Translations under genes and position numbers: made by a program
Notes under the pieces: model-generated
Told to the model about the DNA's origin: nothing
Databases searched by the model: none
Seen by the model: the letters and a program-made list of their open reading frames with translations, nothing else
Source of the DNA: Streptomyces aidingensis
Lineage (GTDB): Bacteria; Actinomycetota; Actinomycetes; Streptomycetales; Streptomycetaceae
Assembly (NCBI RefSeq): GCF_900112355.1
Contig: NZ_FOLM01000022.1
Span: 1 to 54,993 of the forward strand
Reading direction: 5' to 3'
Length of the DNA: 54,993 bases
Part shown: positions 43,285 to 52,463 of the stretch, in pieces
Layout: every line of letters begins with the position of its first letter
How positions within the stretch are numbered: position 1 is the stretch's first letter

Positions 43285-44811
43285 ATGATCATCCATGCCC
43301 CGCGTGCCCCCGGCGCCGTGCGCCGCCGCGTTCTGAGCCTTGCCGCGGCCCTCACCGGCACCGTTGCGCTGACCGCCGCGCAGCTTCCGGCACCGCCCCC
43401 GGCACCGGCCGGCGCCGGCGACCGGCTCTTCCCCCACCTCGGCAACCCGGGGTACGACGTGCTCGGCTACCACCTGGACCTCGGCTACGGCGGGGACAAC
43501 ACCAGGCCGCTGACCGGGCGCACCAGTCTGGTGGCGAGGGCCGAGGCCACTCTGGAGCGCTTCAATCTCGACTTCGCCGGCGGCCGGGTGCGGTCCGTGA
43601 CCGTGGACGGCGCGCCCGCCGCCTTCGCCACCGCCGGGGAGGACCTGGTGATCGATCCCGCCGAGCCGCCCGCCGGCGGGACCACCTTCCGGGTCACGGT
43701 GGAGCACACCAGCCCCACCGAGGGCGCCGGCACGGCATGGATCCGGACCTCCGAAGGCGACGGGGGCCTGGTCACCGCGGCGCAGCCGGACGCGGCGCAC
43801 CGGGTCTTCCCGGCCAATGACCACCCCTCGGACAAGGCCCTGTTCAGCTTCCGGATCAGCGCCCCGCAGGGAGTGACCGCGGTCGCCAACGGTGTCCCGG
43901 CCGGCCGCACCCCGGGGCCGGCTCCCGGCCAGGTGACCTGGAGCTACCGCACCCTGCATCCGATGGCCCCGGAGCTGGTGCAGATCGCGCTGGGCGATCT
44001 CGATGTGGTGCACCGCGACACCGCGGCCCCGGTCGCGCTGCGCGATGTGGTGCCGTCCGCCGACCGCGAGGCCCTGGAGCCGTGGCTGTCGCGCACCCCC
44101 GGCCATCTGCGGTGGCTGGAGGAACGCCTCGGCGGCTATCCGTTCGGCAACTACGGGGTGCTGGTCGCCGACGCGGTGTTTCCCTTCGCCCTGGAGACCC
44201 AGACCCTCTCGCTCTTTCCGCGCTTCCTCTTCCTGGCCGGCCAGGGCCGGGTGGCGGACTGGCAGCGGGAGGAGATCATGGTGCACGAGCTGGCCCACCA
44301 GTGGTTCGGCAACAGCGTCACCCCCGCCGAGTGGAGCGACCTGTGGCTCAGCGAGTCGCATGCCACCTGGTACGAGTGGACCTGGGCGGCCGAGCACGGC
44401 GGCCCGGCCCTTGAGGAACGTGTCCGCGCCGCGTACGAGCACTCGGACCGGTGGCGCGCCGAGGCCGGCCCGGTCGCGGCACCGCACGGCCCGGACGGCG
44501 AGGAGCCCCCGGACATCTTCCATCCGGTGGTCTACGACGGCGGCGCCGTCGTCCTCTACGCGCTGCGCGAGCGGATCGGTGCCGCCGCCTTCGAGCGGCT
44601 GCAGCGCCAGTGGGTCGCCCGGCACCGGGACGGCACCGCCGGCACCGCCGACTTCATTGCCCTGGCCGGGCAGGTCTCCGGCCAGGAGCTGGACGGCTTC
44701 CTCACCGCCTGGCTGTACGGCGAGCGCACCCCGGCCATGCCCGGCCACCCCGGCTGGCGGCCCGCACCGCGCGGCAGCGGCGGCGGCAGCGGCGGCGGAG
44801 AAACCGCATGA
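43285..44811 (+). CDS. M1-family zinc metallopeptidase, secreted
   Basis: 508 residues from ATG at 43285. The N-terminus (MIIHAPRAPGAVRRRVLSL, then a hydrophobic run to about 40) is a signal peptide. An aminopeptidase-N-like beta domain (about 55-245) is followed by the gluzincin domain with HELAHQW and the third zinc ligand 18 residues on, in WLSESHATW. Most M1 enzymes have NEGFA there; here Ser-Glu-Ser. The usual GxMEN exopeptidase motif reads FALETQT. The C-terminus ends with a Gly/Ser-rich tail. It probably digests peptides outside the cell. The TGA is followed by 127 bp up to hflX. Confidence 0.9.
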   Translation: MIIHAPRAPGAVRRRVLSLAAALTGTVALTAAQLPAPPPAPAGAGDRLFPHLGNPGYDVLGYHLDLGYGGDNTRPLTGRTSLVARAEATLERFNLDFAGGRVRSVTVDGAPAAFATAGEDLVIDPAEPPAGGTTFRVTVEHTSPTEGAGTAWIRTSEGDGGLVTAAQPDAAHRVFPANDHPSDKALFSFRISAPQGVTAVANGVPAGRTPGPAPGQVTWSYRTLHPMAPELVQIALGDLDVVHRDTAAPVALRDVVPSADREALEPWLSRTPGHLRWLEERLGGYPFGNYGVLVADAVFPFALETQTLSLFPRFLFLAGQGRVADWQREEIMVHELAHQWFGNSVTPAEWSDLWLSESHATWYEWTWAAEHGGPALEERVRAAYEHSDRWRAEAGPVAAPHGPDGEEPPDIFHPVVYDGGAVVLYALRERIGAAAFERLQRQWVARHRDGTAGTADFIALAGQVSGQELDGFLTAWLYGERTPAMPGHPGWRPAPRGSGGGSGGGETA

Positions 44812-44938
44812 CGGGCGGGAGGGGCCGTGCCACTATGGAGCCCGGCTTCCGGCGCCGGCACGGACCGCGGGAATGTCCCGGCCGGCGCGCACGTTGTACC
44901 GGAAGCCAGTCATCCTGCTCTGCTACGTAAGGAATCAC

Positions 44939-46423
44939 TTGACCTTCACTTCCCTTCCTCAGGAACACCAGCCGCGCGCCAAGGGACGGCGGGCCGACGC
45001 CCTGATGGATGAGGACGCCGGGTGGAACGTCTTTGACGCGGAGCGGGACGGCGAGCAGTTCGACCGTGAGGAGCGGGCCGCGCTCCGCCGGGTCGCCGGG
45101 CTCTCCACCGAGCTCCAGGACGTCACCGAGGTCGAATACCGGCAGCTCCGTCTGGAGCGGGTGGTGCTCGTCGGAGTCTGGACCTCGGGCACGGCCGCGG
45201 ACGCGGAGAACTCCCTCTCCGAGCTGGCCGCGCTCGCCGAAACCGCCGGTGCCCTCGTTCTGGACGGCGTCATCCAGCGCCGCGACAAGCCGGACCCGGC
45301 CACCTACATCGGCTCGGGCAAGGCCCAGGAGCTGCGCGACATCGTGCTGGAGACCGGCGCGGACACCGTGGTGTGCGACGGCGAACTCAGCCCCGGCCAG
45401 CTCATCCATCTCGAAGACGTCGTCAAGATCAAGGTGGTGGACCGCACCGCCCTGATCCTGGACATCTTCGCCCAGCACGCCAAGTCCCGGGAGGGCAAGG
45501 CGCAGGTCTCGCTGGCCCAGATGCAGTACATGCTGCCGCGGCTGCGCGGCTGGGGCCAGTCGCTGTCCCGGCAGATGGGCGGCGGCGGATCCGGCTCGGC
45601 GGGCGGCGGCATGGCCACCCGCGGACCCGGTGAGACCAAGATCGAGACCGACCGCCGGCGGATCCGCGAGAAGATGGCCAAGCTGCGCCGGGAGATCGCG
45701 GAGATGAAGACCGGCCGGGAGGTCAAGCGCGGGGAGCGGCGGCGCAACCGGGTCCCCTCGGTGGCCATCGCCGGGTACACCAACGCGGGCAAATCCTCGC
45801 TGCTGAACCGGCTCACCGGGGCGGGAGTGCTGGTGGAGAACGCGCTGTTCGCCACCCTGGACCCGACCGTGCGGCGGGCCGAGACCCCGAGCGGGCGGGT
45901 GTACACCCTGGCCGACACCGTGGGGTTTGTGCGTCATCTGCCGCACCACCTGGTGGAGGCTTTCCGCTCCACCATGGAGGAGGTCGGCGACGCGGACCTG
46001 CTGCTGCATCTGGTGGACGGTTCGCATCCGCAGCCGGAGGCGCAGCTCGCCGCGGTCCGGGAGGTCATCCGCGAGGTGGGGGCGCAGAAGGTGCCCGAGA
46101 TCGTGGTGATCAACAAGGCCGACATCGCCGATCCGCTGACGCTGCAGCGCCTGCTGCGCGCCGAGCCACGGGCCATGGTGGTCTCCGCCCACACCGGGCA
46201 GGGCGTCGAGGACCTGCTGGAGCTGATCGACGCCGAGCTGCCGCGGCCCGAGGTCGAGCTCAAGACGCTGCTGCCGTACACCGAGGGCGCCCTGGTCGCC
46301 CGGGTGCACCGGGAGGGCGAGGTGCTCGGCGAGGAGCACACCGCCGAGGGCACCCTGCTCACCGCCCGGGTCCACCAGGAGCTGGCGGCCGACCTGCGGC
46401 GCGTCTCCCTGACCCCGGCCTGA
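44939..46423 (+). CDS. hflX: GTPase HflX
   Basis: 494 residues from TTG at 44939. The TTG is supported by AAGGA 5 nt upstream, while no ATG near the conserved start has a site. HflX is a ribosome-splitting GTPase active under heat and antibiotic stress. The N-terminal HflX domain (about 55-240, TYIGSGKAQELRD, RTALILDIFAQHA and the glycine-rich MGGGGSGSAGGG) is followed by the G domain: GYTNAGKSS, DTVGFV, NKADIAD. A C-terminal beta domain ends the protein. It matches the conserved Streptomyces gene order. Confidence 0.95.
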   Translation: MTFTSLPQEHQPRAKGRRADALMDEDAGWNVFDAERDGEQFDREERAALRRVAGLSTELQDVTEVEYRQLRLERVVLVGVWTSGTAADAENSLSELAALAETAGALVLDGVIQRRDKPDPATYIGSGKAQELRDIVLETGADTVVCDGELSPGQLIHLEDVVKIKVVDRTALILDIFAQHAKSREGKAQVSLAQMQYMLPRLRGWGQSLSRQMGGGGSGSAGGGMATRGPGETKIETDRRRIREKMAKLRREIAEMKTGREVKRGERRRNRVPSVAIAGYTNAGKSSLLNRLTGAGVLVENALFATLDPTVRRAETPSGRVYTLADTVGFVRHLPHHLVEAFRSTMEEVGDADLLLHLVDGSHPQPEAQLAAVREVIREVGAQKVPEIVVINKADIADPLTLQRLLRAEPRAMVVSAHTGQGVEDLLELIDAELPRPEVELKTLLPYTEGALVARVHREGEVLGEEHTAEGTLLTARVHQELAADLRRVSLTPA

Positions 46424-46460
46424 TTCCCTTCCTTGCCTTCCTTCCCTTCCTTCTCTTCCT
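46424..46460 (+). repeat. Homopyrimidine tract after hflX
   Basis: Directly after the hflX stop, 36 of 37 bases are C or T, built from CTTCC/TTCCC units with one G at 46435. Such tracts can form triplex or R-loop structures. The asymmetric strand composition stands out in this GC-rich region. Confidence 0.7.
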
Positions 46461-46479
46461 GACCGGCACACCGCCGGAC

Positions 46480-46524
46480 GCGTGGGCCCGGGCCGCGGCG
46501 AACCGCCGCGGCCCGGGCCCACGC
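46480..46524. terminator. Bidirectional 21-bp hairpin between hflX and the CBS protein gene
   Basis: A perfect 21-bp GC inverted repeat (46480-46500 with 46504-46524) closes a 3-nt loop. It lies between two convergent genes and ends 5 bp from the stop of the minus-strand gene, so it can terminate both. Confidence 0.8.
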
Positions 46525-46529
46525 CGTGC

Positions 46530-47840
46530 TCAGGGGCCCCGCCGGGACGGGCGCTGGAGCTGCCGCGGCCGGCGGGGACGGAGACGGACGCCGGTGATGG
46601 CGTTGCGGTGCATCCCGGTGACCTCGATGGTCCAGCCCGGCAGCCGGACACTCTCCCCCGGCCGCCGCGGCACATGCCCCAGCCGGGCAAGGACCAGGCC
46701 GGCGACGGTGGAGTACGGGCCATGGCGGAGATCGCCGAGGTCGACGCCGAGATCGGGCAGATCATGGAGCGGGAAGCTGCCGGGCAGCAGCAGGGAGCCG
46801 TCGGGCTGGGCGCGCACGGTTGCCGTGTCCCGGTCGGTCTCGTCGTAGATCTCGCCCACGATCTCCTCCAGGAGATCCTCGATGGTGACAATGCCCTCCA
46901 CCGAGCCGTATTCGTCGACGACGACGGCGAAGTGCCGGCGGGCGGCCATCAGTTGGCGCAGGGCGTCGGTGATCTTGGTGAAGTCGGAGAGCGAGTGGGC
47001 GGGGCGGGCGAGCTCGGTGACCGGGGTGGTGTCCCCGGCGGTGGTCAGGTCCCGCAGATGGACGATGCCGAGGACCTCGTCGAAGTGACCGGCGCGCAGA
47101 ACCGGTGCCCGGGAGTGGCCGGAACGGGCCAGGGCGTCGCGCGCGCCCGCGGCCCGCATGTCGTCGGACAGGCTGAACACCGCCCGGCGCGGCACGAGGA
47201 CGGCCCGCAGCGGCCGTTCATGGATCTCCAGGGCGCTGGAGATGATGGTGCGCTGTTCGGTGGTCAGTCCGCGGTGGCTGATGACCATGTCGCGCAGCTC
47301 CTCGGGAGAGGGCGGCTGCTGCGCCTGGCGCGGGTTCCCGCCCAGCGCCCGGACGACCAGGTCGGTGGCCCGGCTCAGGGCCCAGACCGCGGGGCGGGAG
47401 ACGACCGCCAGCAGATGCAGCGGGGTGGCCGCCAGCAGCGCCCAGCGCTGCGCGTACTGCATGGCCAGACGTTTCGGCGCCAGCTCGCCCACCACCAGCG
47501 TCACAAAGGTCAGCGTCAGGGTCACCAGGGCGATGGCCAGCGGTTCGGCGGCCCGCCCGGCGAAACCCAGAACGGGCACCAGCGGCTCGGCCAGGGCGAC
47601 CGCGGCGGTGGCCGAGGCCAGGAAACCGGCCAGGGTGATGCCGATCTGGATGGTGGCCAGGAACCGGTTGGGGTCCTCGGCCAGGCGCACCAGCCGCGTC
47701 GCCCGCCGTTCCCCGCCGGCCCGCAGCCGGCGCAGCTGGCTCTCCCGCAGCGAGATCAGGGCGATCTCGGTGCCCGCCAGCAGCGCGTTGAACACGATCA
47801 GCACGGCGATCAGCGCCAGATTGAACCAGTAGCCGTTCAT
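46530..47840 (-). CDS. CNNM/CorC-type CBS-domain membrane protein
   Basis: 436 residues. An N-terminal DUF21 (CNNM) membrane domain with about four helices (1-170, MNGYWFNLALIAVLIVFNALLAG start, VVGELAPKRLA motif), two CBS domains (about 205-325) and a CorC/HlyC accessory domain (about 340-425). These proteins take part in magnesium or cobalt transport; older annotation calls them hemolysins. The gene follows the P-type ATPase gene after a 16-bp gap, so both are one operon, likely for divalent cation balance. Confidence 0.92.
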   Translation of the reverse strand: MNGYWFNLALIAVLIVFNALLAGTEIALISLRESQLRRLRAGGERRATRLVRLAEDPNRFLATIQIGITLAGFLASATAAVALAEPLVPVLGFAGRAAEPLAIALVTLTLTFVTLVVGELAPKRLAMQYAQRWALLAATPLHLLAVVSRPAVWALSRATDLVVRALGGNPRQAQQPPSPEELRDMVISHRGLTTEQRTIISSALEIHERPLRAVLVPRRAVFSLSDDMRAAGARDALARSGHSRAPVLRAGHFDEVLGIVHLRDLTTAGDTTPVTELARPAHSLSDFTKITDALRQLMAARRHFAVVVDEYGSVEGIVTIEDLLEEIVGEIYDETDRDTATVRAQPDGSLLLPGSFPLHDLPDLGVDLGDLRHGPYSTVAGLVLARLGHVPRRPGESVRLPGWTIEVTGMHRNAITGVRLRPRRPRQLQRPSRRGP

Positions 47841-47856
47841 GGCGGAAGGGCTCCAC

Positions 47857-50595
47857 TCACCTTGCCGGGCCTCCGTGCGAGGCGACGGCGCCGGTCTCCC
47901 GGTCCCCGGCGCCGCGCCGGGCCCGCAGGATGTACCAGAGGTGTTCGGTCCACAGCACGGTGGAGGAGGTGGCCAGGCACACCGCCCACTGGAGGGGGGT
48001 GAGCGAAACGGTGTCGAAGACACCTTGGGCGAAGGGCGCCTGCACCGCGAGGATCTGCAGCGCGAGAACGGCGGCCAGACAGATCCACAGCACGCGGTTG
48101 CGCAGCTGGTGGCGGCCGAGGACGGGGCCGCTGCCGCTGCGTGCGTTGAGCGCGTTGAAGAGCTGGAAGAGCACAAAGGTGGTGAAGGCCATGGTGGCCG
48201 CGGTCGCCGGATCGGCCAGGTCGCGGGCCGCGGCGAACACGGCCACGGTGCCGGTGGCCATGATGGCGCCCGCGCGGCTGATGACGGTCAGCCGGCGGGT
48301 GTTGAGGATGCGCTCGCCCGGCGGGCGGGGCGGGCGGCGCATCACGTCCTCCCGCGGCGGGTCGATGCCCAGGGCCATCGCGGGCGGGCCGTCCATGATG
48401 ATGTTGACCCACAGCAGCTGGATCGCGGTCATGGGGGCGGGCAGCCCGGCCACCACGGTGGCGAGCAGGGTGAGGATGGCGCCGACGTTGGTGGAGAGCT
48501 GAAAGCGGACGAACGTGGTGATGTTGTCGTAGATGGTGCGGCCCTGCCGCACCGCGCGCACGATGGTGGAGAAGTTGTCGTCGGTGAGCACCATGTCGGC
48601 GGCCTCCTTGGCGACATCGGTGCCGGTGATGCCCATGGCCACACCGATGTGCGCGGCGCGCAGGGCCGCGGCGTCGTTGACCCCGTCGCCGGTCATGGCC
48701 ACGATGTGGCCGTGCCGGCGCAGGGCGTCCACGATGGTGACCTTGTGCTCGGGGGCGACGCGGGCGAAGACGCCGATGTCCTCGATGCGCGAGGCGAGTT
48801 CCGCGCCGCTCATCCGGGCGAGCTCGGTGCCGGTGACGACGTTGCCGGCGATGCCCAGTTCGCGGGCGATGGCGGCGGCGGTGTCGGCATGGTCGCCGGT
48901 GATCATTTTGACCGTGACGCCGGCCGCCTGGGCCAGGGCGACGGCGTCCCGGGCCTGCGGGCGGGGTGGGTCGGCGATGCCGGCGACGGCCGTCAGGGTC
49001 AGGCCCTCCGCTCCCCGGGGCTCGTCGGCGGTGGCCGTGGCGGCCCCGAGCACGCGCAGGCCCTGGTTGCCCAGCCGGGTGGCGGCGGCGGTGACCTCCC
49101 GGCGCCGCCGGTCGTCCAGCGGGGCGGGGCCGTGCTCGGTCAGCACGTCGGTGCAGCGCTCCAGCAGGACATCGACCGCGCCCTTGACATGGACCCGGGT
49201 GCCGCCGGCCGGGTCGGCGTGCTGGGTGGCCATGTACTTGGCGGCCGGATCGAAGGGGACCTCGCCGGTGCGCGGGGTGCGGGCGCGCAGCGCTTCGGGG
49301 TCCAGGCCGGCCTTGGCGGCCAGCACCAGCAGAGCCGCTTCGGTGGGGTCTCCGATGATGCCGTCGCCGGTGAGGCGCGCGTCGTTGCACAGCGCGAAGG
49401 GCACCACCGCCTGCGACGGGTCGGTGCCCGCCGGCCCGCGGCCGGCGGGTTGCACCCGGCCGGCGGTGCCGTAGCCCTCGCCGCTCACCTCGTAGAAGCG
49501 TCCGGCCGACCACAGGGCGCGGGCGGTCATCTCGTTCATGGTCAGGGTGCCGGTCTTGTCGCTGCACACCACGGTCGCGGAGCCCAGGGCCTCGACCGAG
49601 GCCAGGCGCTTGACGATGGCGCCGCGGCGGGCCATCCGGTGCACGCCCAGGGCCAGGGTGAGAGCGAGGACGGCGGGCAGACCCTCGGGAATCGCGGCGA
49701 CCGCCAGCGCCACCGCGCGCAGCGCCAGGTCGGCCGGCTCCTCCCCGCGCAGCAGGGACACCAGCGCATAGGCGGCCACGGCGACACCGCTGACCAGGGC
49801 CAGACGTCGGCCCAGGCTGTCCATCTGCACCTGTAGCGGACTGGGCGGCTCGCTTCCGGTGCGCAGGGCCTCGGCGATCCGGCCGACCTCGGTGCGCATA
49901 CCGGTGGCGGTGACGACCATCTCGGCACGTCCGCGGGTCAGCGCGGTGTTCATGAACAGCATGCCGGTGCGCTCGGCGACCGGCACCGGTTCGTCGCCGC
50001 CGGCCCCGGCGGGCGCGGTCGTCTTGGCGACGGGATGGGACTCGCCGGTCAGCGCCGCCTCGGCGGCCTCGACGGATTCGGCGACCGCCAGCCGCCCGTC
50101 GGCCGGGATGCGGTCTCCGGCTTCGAGCAGCACCACATCGCCCGGCACCAGGGTGCGGGCCGGAACCACCCGCACCTCGCCGTCACGGCGTACCCGGGCA
50201 CTGGGCACCAGCATCTGCCGCAGCGCCTCCAGACTGCGCTCGGCACGGCGTTCCTGGAGATAGCCGATAACGGCGTTGACCACCAGGACGACGCTGATGA
50301 CGACGGCGTCCTTGAGCTCGCCGATGATGCCGGCCAGGACCGCGGCGCCGAGCAGGATGCCGATCAGCCAGCTGCGGAACTGATCCAGCAGGCGCAGCCA
50401 CTGCGGCCGGCGGGCGGCCTCGGCCAGCTCGTTGGCACCCCAGGCATCGACCCGCTGCCGCGCGGCCGCCTCCGGCAGCCCCTCGGCCGGATCCACCCCG
50501 AGCCCGTCCGCCACCTCCGCGGCACCGCGCCGGTAGGCGTCCGGCACCGATTCCGCGGGCTGCCGGGCGGCCTGGCCGGAGGGCCGGAGGGTCAT
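47857..50595 (-). CDS. P-type cation ATPase, calcium-pump (SERCA/PMR1) type
   Basis: 912 residues from ATG at 50595, with GAGGAG 10 nt upstream. N-terminal cation-ATPase domain, ALTGES in the actuator, CSDKTGTLT (phosphorylated Asp), AKYMATQ nucleotide contacts, TGDHADTAAAIA and MTGDGVNDAAAL, and ten expected membrane helices. The ion-site motifs AIPEGLPAVLAL (helix 4) and WVNIIMDGPPA (helix 6) match bacterial Ca2+-transporting ATPases, so calcium (or manganese) export is the best guess. It is first in an operon with the CNNM protein. It is not part of the usual core order here as I recall it, and may mark the start of the variable region. Confidence 0.9.
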   Translation of the reverse strand: MTLRPSGQAARQPAESVPDAYRRGAAEVADGLGVDPAEGLPEAAARQRVDAWGANELAEAARRPQWLRLLDQFRSWLIGILLGAAVLAGIIGELKDAVVISVVLVVNAVIGYLQERRAERSLEALRQMLVPSARVRRDGEVRVVPARTLVPGDVVLLEAGDRIPADGRLAVAESVEAAEAALTGESHPVAKTTAPAGAGGDEPVPVAERTGMLFMNTALTRGRAEMVVTATGMRTEVGRIAEALRTGSEPPSPLQVQMDSLGRRLALVSGVAVAAYALVSLLRGEEPADLALRAVALAVAAIPEGLPAVLALTLALGVHRMARRGAIVKRLASVEALGSATVVCSDKTGTLTMNEMTARALWSAGRFYEVSGEGYGTAGRVQPAGRGPAGTDPSQAVVPFALCNDARLTGDGIIGDPTEAALLVLAAKAGLDPEALRARTPRTGEVPFDPAAKYMATQHADPAGGTRVHVKGAVDVLLERCTDVLTEHGPAPLDDRRRREVTAAATRLGNQGLRVLGAATATADEPRGAEGLTLTAVAGIADPPRPQARDAVALAQAAGVTVKMITGDHADTAAAIARELGIAGNVVTGTELARMSGAELASRIEDIGVFARVAPEHKVTIVDALRRHGHIVAMTGDGVNDAAALRAAHIGVAMGITGTDVAKEAADMVLTDDNFSTIVRAVRQGRTIYDNITTFVRFQLSTNVGAILTLLATVVAGLPAPMTAIQLLWVNIIMDGPPAMALGIDPPREDVMRRPPRPPGERILNTRRLTVISRAGAIMATGTVAVFAAARDLADPATAATMAFTTFVLFQLFNALNARSGSGPVLGRHQLRNRVLWICLAAVLALQILAVQAPFAQGVFDTVSLTPLQWAVCLATSSTVLWTEHLWYILRARRGAGDRETGAVASHGGPAR

Positions 50596-51318
50596 GGCCG
50601 GTCACTCCTCGTGCGCGGGACGACGGTGAGCGGGATGCCGCCATGGCGCGGGAGCGGACCGGCTGCCGCTCCGCGGGGGCCCGCAGGGCGGTGCACCGGT
50701 CCCGGTACCGTTCCCAGCCCGCCCATCGTGCCTCCCGCTCCGCACCCCGCGGTGCCTACCGCTCCTCAGCCTCCCTGCGGTCACTCTCCACCGCCGGCGG
50801 ACGAGCGGCCACCGGCATTGGGCCATCCGGCCCCGCCCGGCCCGCGCCGCGGCGGGCGGTGGGTGAGGGCGGTGCGACTGCGGGTGGAGGTGGCCCCCGG
50901 CATGGCGCAGGGGGCGATTGCGTACCCTGGGGGCGTCGTCACGGCAGGGGTCCGGAGAGCCGGCGCAAGCCTTCCGCCCGTGCCTGACGGCGTGTCAGGA
51001 AAGTCGGCAATCGGTCAGCAAGAGTCCTGCAAAACCTGGTGAAAGCCGGCCGGACGCGCGACTTGCCCCAGGGTACGGAAACCGCCCTTGACCTGCGGAT
51101 ATGCAGGCAGGGAGCCATAGTCCAGGAGTGCCGCAATGCTGCGTACCATGTTCAAGTCCAAGACCTGGTGATTGGACATCGGCGCAGGTCAGAGCCACCA
51201 TGACGGGGCCCGGGTCAGCAATCGGTCAGCATCGGTCCCAGGGGGCCCGCTGTCCCGCCCCCGGGCACGGCAACGGGAGGCCGGAGAGGTGCCTCCCGGC
51301 GGGCCGGAAGGCTCTTCC
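50596..51318. other. Noncoding region upstream of the integrase
   Basis: No convincing gene lies in these 723 bp. What can be seen: an 11-bp inverted repeat GTACCCTGGGG (50922-50932) with CCCCAGGGTAC (51066-51076); CCTGAC-N5-GTCAGG (50983-50999); an 18-bp direct repeat at 51003 and 51214; and GTCCAA-N10-TTGGAC (51156-51177). This density of repeats just upstream of a tyrosine recombinase gene suggests an attachment or recombinase-binding region. Confidence 0.5.
51003..51231 (+). repeat. Direct repeats, candidate integrase arm sites
   Basis: An 18-bp sequence, GTC[G/A]GCAATCGGTCAGCA, occurs at 51003-51020 and 51214-51231 with 17 of 18 positions identical. The second copy runs into a partial third (ATCGGTC). 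Such repeats beside an integrase gene are typical of arm-type binding sites. Confidence 0.5.
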
Positions 51319-52455
51319 TTGGCTCGACAGCTGGCCCGCGGCATGGGCTCCTTCTTCAAGCCCTGCGACTGCACCCGCCCGACCCGCTGCCCGCACCCGT
51401 ACACGGTCCGGTTCCGTGATGCCCTCGGCAAGCAGCGAGAGGAAGCCGGCTACAGCACGCAGGACGGCGCCATTGAGCGCCTGACAGAGCTCTACGCGGA
51501 ACGGAAGAAGACTTCCCCCACAGTCGCCGAGACTCGCCGCGAACTGGGACAGCGGAGCATTGAGGAATATGCCGAGACGTGGCTGCCACGTCAGCGCAAG
51601 ATGACCGAATACTCGACGGCGCAGCACGTAGCCAGCTACTTCAAGGTCCACATCAACCCGGCCCTCGGCTCGCGGAAGCTGATCTCCGTCACTCCGGTCG
51701 TGGTGGAGAAATTCCTGGATGACCTGGAGGCCAGCGGTGTGGGCCGAGGCCATCAGTCGAACATTTACCGCGTCTTGAAGTCCCTGCTCCGGGATGCATA
51801 CGAAAAAGGTGCGATGGCGGACGACCCTGTCAAAGGCGTGCAGGACCCGGAGTATGTTCCGAAGACCGTTGTCATTCCCACGCTTGAATACATCACGAAG
51901 GCATTGACGGTGGCGGATGAATTCCTCGCCATGGAGATCGTCATGATGGTCGGCTGTGGCTTGCGTAATGGCGAAGCTCGCGCCGTCAATCTGAACAACA
52001 TGGTCGCCTTCGACGTGTACCGAGTGACCGAACAAATACACTCGAACCTGCATATGCCCGCCAAGCTGAAGCATCGCAAACCGGGTGAGTTCAGGGAGGT
52101 CCCGTTGCCCTGCACGGTGCGGGGTGCCATGGAACGGTTCGCAGAAAAGCATGGCGCCTCGCCGAATGGCTATCTTCTCCGAGGTCCCGGCGGATACTTC
52201 ACGGAACCGATGGAGCGGCGCCGCGTTCGAAAACTGTTTGAGAAGCTGCCTCCACAGAAGGGGGTGGGTATGTATGGCTTCCGTCACTTCTTCGCCACCA
52301 ACGCATTGGGCAACGGCATACCGATCACGGACGTTGCCGAATGGATGGGCCACAAGTCCATCGAAGAGAGCTACCGAACCTACAGGCACCTGATGCCCGG
52401 CAGCATCAACAAGGCCGCCAAAATCCTCGACGCAGCCCTCCAACTGGTTGTTTAG
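51319..52455 (+). CDS. int: Tyrosine recombinase (phage/ICE integrase)
   Basis: 378 residues from TTG at 51319, chosen for GGAAGG 7 nt upstream; ATG at 51343 is an alternative. An N-terminal Cys-containing arm-binding part (GSFFKPCDCTRPTRC), a SAM-like core-binding domain (about 75-175, YSTAQHVASYFKVHINPALG) and the catalytic domain with Arg in CGLRNGEAR, box II YGFRHFFATN (Tyr where His is usual before x-x-R), WMGHKSIEE and the Tyr nucleophile in YRTYRHL. Base use is less GC-rich than in the neighbours, which suggests foreign origin. Its TAG stop is shared with the first base of an IS5-family element. Confidence 0.9.
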   Translation: MARQLARGMGSFFKPCDCTRPTRCPHPYTVRFRDALGKQREEAGYSTQDGAIERLTELYAERKKTSPTVAETRRELGQRSIEEYAETWLPRQRKMTEYSTAQHVASYFKVHINPALGSRKLISVTPVVVEKFLDDLEASGVGRGHQSNIYRVLKSLLRDAYEKGAMADDPVKGVQDPEYVPKTVVIPTLEYITKALTVADEFLAMEIVMMVGCGLRNGEARAVNLNNMVAFDVYRVTEQIHSNLHMPAKLKHRKPGEFREVPLPCTVRGAMERFAEKHGASPNGYLLRGPGGYFTEPMERRRVRKLFEKLPPQKGVGMYGFRHFFATNALGNGIPITDVAEWMGHKSIEESYRTYRHLMPGSINKAAKILDAALQLVV

Positions 52456-52463
52456 ACGTCATC

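Noticed and set aside
51172..51318. Upstream extension of the integrase open frame
   Set aside because: The extension lacks similarity to integrases and a ribosome binding site; TTG at 51319 has GGAAGG at good spacing.
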